A stretch of DNA of 64,000 nucleotides from the NCBI GenBank assembly GCA_900708905.1, contig CAADRB010000016.1, positions 1,307,000-1,370,999 of the forward strand, given 5' to 3'. The number at the start of each line of letters is the position of its first letter. Position 1 is the first letter of the stretch. Under the pieces are notes generated by a model that saw nothing but the letters and a program-made list of their open reading frames with translations, was not told the DNA's origin and made no database searches. The DNA comes from Hymenolepis diminuta. Lineage: Eukaryota > Platyhelminthes > Cestoda > Cyclophyllidea > Hymenolepididae. Made by a program: the position numbers and the translations under genes. This document shows, piece after piece, positions 59,442-64,000 of the stretch.

Positions 59442-61206
59442 ATGGTAGGTTAGACGTTTTAATGCTATTTCTTTTAGCCTGTCAGCAAGAACGCGAAAAT
59501 CAGTACACATCTTAATTACCGCATTCGCTGTACTCTTCAAGATGACAGACAACTTGTTGGCACGTTTAAAGCCTTTGATCGTCACATGAATCTCATTTTG
59601 TGTGATTGTGATGAGTTCAGAACTGTGAAGAATAAGAACAACAAACAGCCCCGTCAGGAAAAGCGTTCTCTGGGTTTAGTTCTTTTACGTGGTGAACATA
59701 TTGTGAGTAATTGCCTTTCTCCTATTGTCATCTTTTGCCGTTTTGTCTTATCATTTTTAAACCTTAGTGATCCTTTCGCCAACTTTTATGCAAACCTAAG
59801 CAGGTTTGGTGCCTACTCAATGTTCGCAATACTCTATAAATACTTGGTGATTGTGTCTATCACTGCAATTTGATTTGAGTTACACGGCCTTTTTTTCGTT
59901 TGAGTATAGATCAGGGTGTCATGGCGGAGAAAACATATCTTATCGTTTAGTGCTTATGTTTTAGTTCTCCTTTAAATTTCTGTTGGTAATGATCCTAATA
60001 GATGAGTAAGTGACAACACAAGACGGATACTGGTTTTTTCCATCGTTCTTTGTATGACAATTTAAAGGTTTTCTGCCTATATTTCTTAGCTAGCTTCACG
60101 TTAGAGGCTTACTTAGAATGAATGTAGTAAATTGGTTATATTTGCAATGTGGCATCAAAATTGTACTTAGTTGAAGGCTGGAGTCGTCTTCGTGGCTTTA
60201 AATTGGTTTTCGTCTCTCTCAGCTATTTAATTTCTCATTATAAATTGTTTTCCAGTTAAGCTCACTGAATGAATAGTTAGGTTCCAGTGGGTGTTTTGCT
60301 TTAATTGATTGTTAACCTCAATCTTAGAATCTCTTTTGTTAATTTTGTGACGGATCGATTTCGATTGTGAGAAGCGTGGCTTTCATACGTGATTTTCGCC
60401 CTTTGTGTTTCATTCAAATTACTACCAGCTTATTAGTCTTGGATTTGTATCATAACGGTATCTCTGGAGGGTGAATTGAAACAGCATGGAACAGACTCTT
60501 ATCTTACACATTTCCAGGGCTTAGATTGAATTATACCTGATATTTTCTGAATTTATATAATCAGTTCTCATGGCATCCTTTTTGAAAACCAGCATTCTGT
60601 TAAACATTGTGATTGATCTTGCTTTCACCTTTTATTGACTGATTGTTCTGGAACCCGTGATCTCAAATTTGCTAGATGTTCATATCTTGGTTTTCGGCAA
60701 CTTATAAAAGTTGATATCTTCATCTATCTCCGCAGTACTAGAGTGCTTTTTTGTCCGTGGATATTTGGTTTAGTCTCACTTTAATTATACGATAACTGTT
60801 TTTTGGTTCCCTGCAGGTGAGCATGAACGTAGATGGACCTCCACCCCCAGAAGACTCAGCTCGAGTCCCGTTGCCAGGTGCCGGAATGGGCCTCTCTGCA
60901 GCAGCCATGATGGGTGTTCCCCCGCCCGGCATGGGCCGACCGGTGGGTCGCAGTATGCCCCTCGTGACACCATCAACCCCCGCTGTGCCTCCACCACCAC
61001 CTTCCGGACTCGCAGCTGGACCCACAGCATGGGCCGGTGTCGGTGTGCCCAACCCAGCACTCATGCAACCTCGTGCAGGTATGCCACCACCACCTCCTGC
61101 TACTTCTGCTGCTGGCACCCCAGCTGCTTATGGAAGACCTGGAGCCCCACCGGTTGGCATGGCACCGCCTCCACCACCTCCTGGTGGTGCGCATCCCCCC
61201 TATTAG
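59442..61206 (+). CDS. SNRPB: SNRPB, small nuclear ribonucleoprotein Sm protein B (3 exons)
   Basis: Core Sm protein B, part of the heptameric ring on U1, U2, U4 and U5 snRNAs. Exon 1 contributes only the ATG (59442-59444); after a 33-nt intron (59445-59477), exon 2 is 59478-59702 and, after a 1.1 kb intron, exon 3 is 60817-61206, giving 205 residues (human SmB 231). With the acceptor TTTTAG at 59477, residues 1-19 align with human SmB without gaps. Sm1 motif: [17 protein letters not shown] at about 28-44; Sm2 motif: [12 protein letters not shown] at about 66-77. The tail (from about 78) is Pro, Gly and Ala rich with PPPP to PPPPPP runs, which in the family bind WW-domain proteins. No RG dipeptide is left in the tail, unlike human SmB. 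Intron 2 holds no other gene. Antisense frames over exon 3 reflect its GC-rich repeats. Confidence 0.95.
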
Positions 61207-61283
61207 GGATCAAGGTCACATGCTGAAATTTTTATATGAACATATGTGCTTCTGTCACGTCTGCACTTCGCTGCTGATGTTGT

Positions 61284-61289
61284 AATAAA
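61284..61289 (+). terminator. Polyadenylation signal of SNRPB
   Basis: AATAAA 78 bases after the stop, followed about 10 bases later by a GT-rich stretch (tctgtgtacc), the expected downstream element. Confidence 0.75.
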
Positions 61290-61547
61290 CGAACTCTGTG
61301 TACCAGTTTTGTTATATGTACGTGAATTGTGTCCTTGTTTTGGTGATTTGCTGGTCGCCTGGGAAAAGTGGAAATTAGGAAACTTGTCGGAATTATACAA
61401 CTTGTAATTGTGTAGTAATTGAGTAATAAGGTATTTTATTGAATTATGCTGATAGGCGTTAATATGAGCTGTAATTTATTACCATTTAATTATTTATAAT
61501 CCTGAATGTGAATTAATATGCAGTATAAGGAAAGCGTTAATTATGAA

Positions 61548-61587
61548 GTGAACTCACAAAACTAAAGTTTATGAGTTTTGAGTTCAC
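61548..61587. repeat. Imperfect inverted repeat downstream of SNRPB
   Basis: The arms gtgaactcacaaaact (61548-61563) and agttttgagttcac (61574-61587) pair with one two-base bulge. A further gtgaact block follows nearby at about 61593. It lies about 260 bases past the SNRPB polyadenylation signal. Confidence 0.6.
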
Positions 61588-61849
61588 ACTGAGTGAACTA
61601 TTGTGAGTTCTTATCTGGACTATTAGAGGAAAAACCGTTGTAATTACATCGCTAGACTTCCTAATTAATCAGCGGGCCTATGAGCTATTGATGAATCCAC
61701 TCAGGAACTCGTGAGGTTTTAACGTTAGGCAATCAGAAAAATGGAATAGTGAAATATATCCGTTAAGCGAAAGTGCCCAACTTGGGTCCAAAAGTAAAAC
61801 AAGTAAGGCGCTTTTGATACCCCAACTTTATTCTCAACTTCTACCCGAT

Positions 61850-61865
61850 TATATATATATATATA
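61850..61865. repeat. TA microsatellite
   Basis: Sixteen bases of alternating T and A. Confidence 0.9.
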
Positions 61866-62618
61866 GTGACCATCAGACGGTAAAAACATTATATTTTCCT
61901 AACTCTCGATTAAATGTAGTAGTTGTTTTAAGCGAGAAAGTGGCTCTGTATTTCATAAAGTTATGTGACCATAGCACGCAAATTATTTTGTTTTACCTTC
62001 TATCCCTTTCAAATGCTTTTACTCTACATTAGCATTCCCAAGCGGTTACCTGATCTCTGAGGAGAAATTAATTTTGAAATAAGACTCCCAGTCAAATCAT
62101 AAGAGTAATTCAGAATATTTTTTAACATATGGCTCATTTGTACTCCAGTTAGTTCAAAAGTTAGTTGCATTAATGTAACAATCGGCAGCTTACTGCTTAG
62201 GATATGCGTTCAAATGCTACAAAAAAATGATTATTCTAAATTTTTTATAATATGAAAACTCGATAATAAAGATATAATTATTCAGTTTTTTTAATATTAA
62301 ATTGCACTATTGCAATATTACCAAACTATAATATATAAAAAGTAAGGATATGACTAATGACCTTGGCGTATATTTATAATTCCCACATAATGTCCCTCTC
62401 GCATTAATCAGAGTTGTTTACATTAGTAACCACTTTTTCTATAATAGTCTAATATTTAAACACTTCATTTCAGGTACTGGTTAATAGAAATCTGTTCAAT
62501 TAAAATATATTCAAATAAAATTGTGCAATTCTGACTCTACCTTTTTCGTATTTGCTATATTTGGGATTCAATATTTAAAATACTTAGATAAATTAATATC
62601 GTTTATTCTGGTGTAGGA

Positions 62619-63939
62619 ATGAGTATAGATACCGAAAATACGACGTTTGAATCTTGTATTGAGGACATATTTTACGATACCGTTGAGATATCATGTCTTG
62701 GGGGTCATGCAACCTCACAGGAACAATTTTCAGACTTTGGTGCGAAGCATTCGGAGAATCCCAACGCGTCAGTTAGAGCTCTAAATGAAACATATTCTCT
62801 TCCAAAGGAAGCCCCAACATTGCTTTGTAATCAATTGCCATTTCTGGATAGTGCGATAAAGTCCATCAAAATTCAATCAAATGATGAAGGAATAGATTTC
62901 GCTCCACTGCATTTGGCGAACGCGTCTAATGCGGAAAAGTCTGCTTATTACACTCCAGCAAAACTTAGCGAACCTTTGAAGGGATGTGATGAAAGTTTAC
63001 AAGAATGTCATGGTTCGTCAGAAGATAATGACCTTGAAATACAATTCAACAGAGAAGAATTCGACTATTTTTCAGTAAATTTTGATGGTGATCATTTAAA
63101 ATCAGTTACTGATATTGCCACAAATCTGCCTCAAAAATCAGAAAAATCAAAGAAAAGCCACTCAAAAGACCAGTTGGAGTGTAAAAGGAACATAGAAATT
63201 TTTGGAGAAGGTACGAAATCTCTTGCGGATAAATAAAATGAGTCTTAGATAATACTGATACTGAACAGGAGCATGATATTTTTGTCTCCCATAAACTTAC
63301 AGAAGTTAAATTTGGTACTCTGAATAATAAAATAGAAGAATCGATGACAATTGATTCAAAGAACGATGATTTAGATACCTCAAAATGTACTATGAATAAA
63401 TCTCATGAGGAGTTCAAATCCGTTGAAATCGATTCTCCTACCTTTGATAACCATAATATCTTGGATAGTAGTCCAAAAAAAATGGTTTTTGAACCAGAAA
63501 GTATTCAGGAAAATCAAAGTATTGCAAATGTTTGTGAAAGTAGTGAAAATATTATGGATTTATCTGACATTAAAATTGTTGTTGAACAAATCAGACCTAA
63601 TTTGAAATCGAATGTGCTAAAGGAGGAAGAACCATTAACTGATTCTGCAGAAGTTAGTTCAGTGGATGTAAGTTTATATGCTCCGGTAGACACTACAGTT
63701 GAGTCTCAAGAGGAATTCCAATCTGTTGAAATGCATTCTTCCATCTTCGACGATCAGAACGATTTGGATAAGAGTTCCACAATGTCAAGAAAAAACGGAA
63801 TCATAACTTCAGAATCAGAAATAGCTCAAGGTGACTCTATTTTTGATATTCTTGAAGAAATTCGAGAGAAACGCAAACCGAATCCACCAAAACGAATTTT
63901 AACCCCAGAAGAAGATGCTTTAAGAAATAAATTTCCAAG
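62619..63939 (+). CDS. Unrecognised acidic, probably disordered protein (5' part)
   Basis: Exon 1 is 62619-63210 (ATG at 62619, in-frame TAA at 62589). A 38-nt intron (63211-63248, gtacga...cttag) follows, and exon 2 runs from 63249 with no stop, apparently to a donor at 63939 (ccaag|gtattg) where the sequence turns AT-rich. If that donor is not used, the frame stays open to the window end. About 427 residues are seen. They are acidic, Ser, Asn and Glu rich, without membrane segments or a domain I recognise. An internal repeat is visible: SHEEFKSVEI near 63404 and SQEEFQSVEM near 63704, 101 codons apart, each followed by a related stretch of about 40 residues. A basic patch (EKRKPNPPKR-like) closes the visible part. 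The acceptor-like tgtag two bases before the ATG could be a cis or a spliced-leader trans-splice site. Confidence 0.7.
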
Positions 63940-64000
63940 GTATTGTGTTATTAATCAAGTAGACACTATTTTAAGAATTTTAATAATAAATAATTTAATT

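Larger units (their letters stand above)
61290..62618. other. Intergenic between SNRPB and the last gene
   Basis: AT-rich, with no supported exon. It holds the hairpin at 61548 and the TA repeat at 61850. The last bases (ctggtgtag just before 62617) look like a splice acceptor. Confidence 0.5.

Noticed and set aside
60738..61118. 126-codon antisense frame over SNRPB exon 3, plus other frames there
   Set aside because: It is a shadow of the GC-rich, Pro/Gly-coding tail. The sense frame matches SmB.
50958..62618. Trans-spliced operon of VPS35, receptor, SNRPB and the last gene
   Set aside because: Same orientation, but intergenic distances of 1.3-1.6 kb with separate polyadenylation signals are too long for a typical flatworm operon.
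1..64000. CRISPR array, prophage or bacterial operon
   Set aside because: No regular short repeat-spacer pattern and no bacterial-type gene density. The genes are intron-split and eukaryotic.

Overview
The window is eukaryotic nuclear DNA. It is AT-rich and repeat-rich, and its protein-coding genes are split by GT-AG introns. The intron sizes are bimodal: several introns of 32-38 nt lie next to start codons, beside introns of 1-3 kb. Together with tRNA-derived SINE-like repeats and a decayed mariner transposon, this points to a parasitic flatworm. A tapeworm is my best guess and a schistosome-like trematode is the alternative; the species is an inference, not something read from the sequence.

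Layout. Positions 1-8.9 kb hold the 5' part of an unrecognised minus-strand gene: a start exon at 8765-8905 and a second exon at 6671-6854 with matching phases. From 8.9 to 38.4 kb there is about 30 kb with no gene I can support. It contains degenerate dispersed repeats, a cluster of four ancient direct repeats at 10.2-13.15 kb, a microsatellite, C-tracts and two short assembly gaps. From 38.5 kb four plus-strand genes follow at spacings of about 1.3-1.6 kb: VPS35 (retromer core, 12 exons, 38470-50957), a divergent seven-transmembrane receptor (5 exons, 52575-58103), SNRPB (spliceosomal Sm protein B, 3 exons, 59442-61206), and an unrecognised acidic protein that runs off the window (from 62619).

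Functionally, VPS35 (endosomal cargo sorting) and SNRPB (snRNP core) are housekeeping genes, the receptor is a probable membrane signalling protein, and the two outer genes are unknown. Nothing suggests that the genes form one pathway, and the 1.3 kb or larger spacings argue against a tight trans-spliced operon. The exon models rest on my own splice-site and phase reading. All junction phases close, giving 877, 534 and 205 residues for the three complete genes.

Nothing here is clearly a new biological system. The points most worth a second look are the micro-introns at gene starts, an SmB tail that has lost all its RG dipeptides, the receptor with altered DRY and NPxxY motifs, the possible PBX-type hexapeptide gene, and the repeat families with no obvious match.
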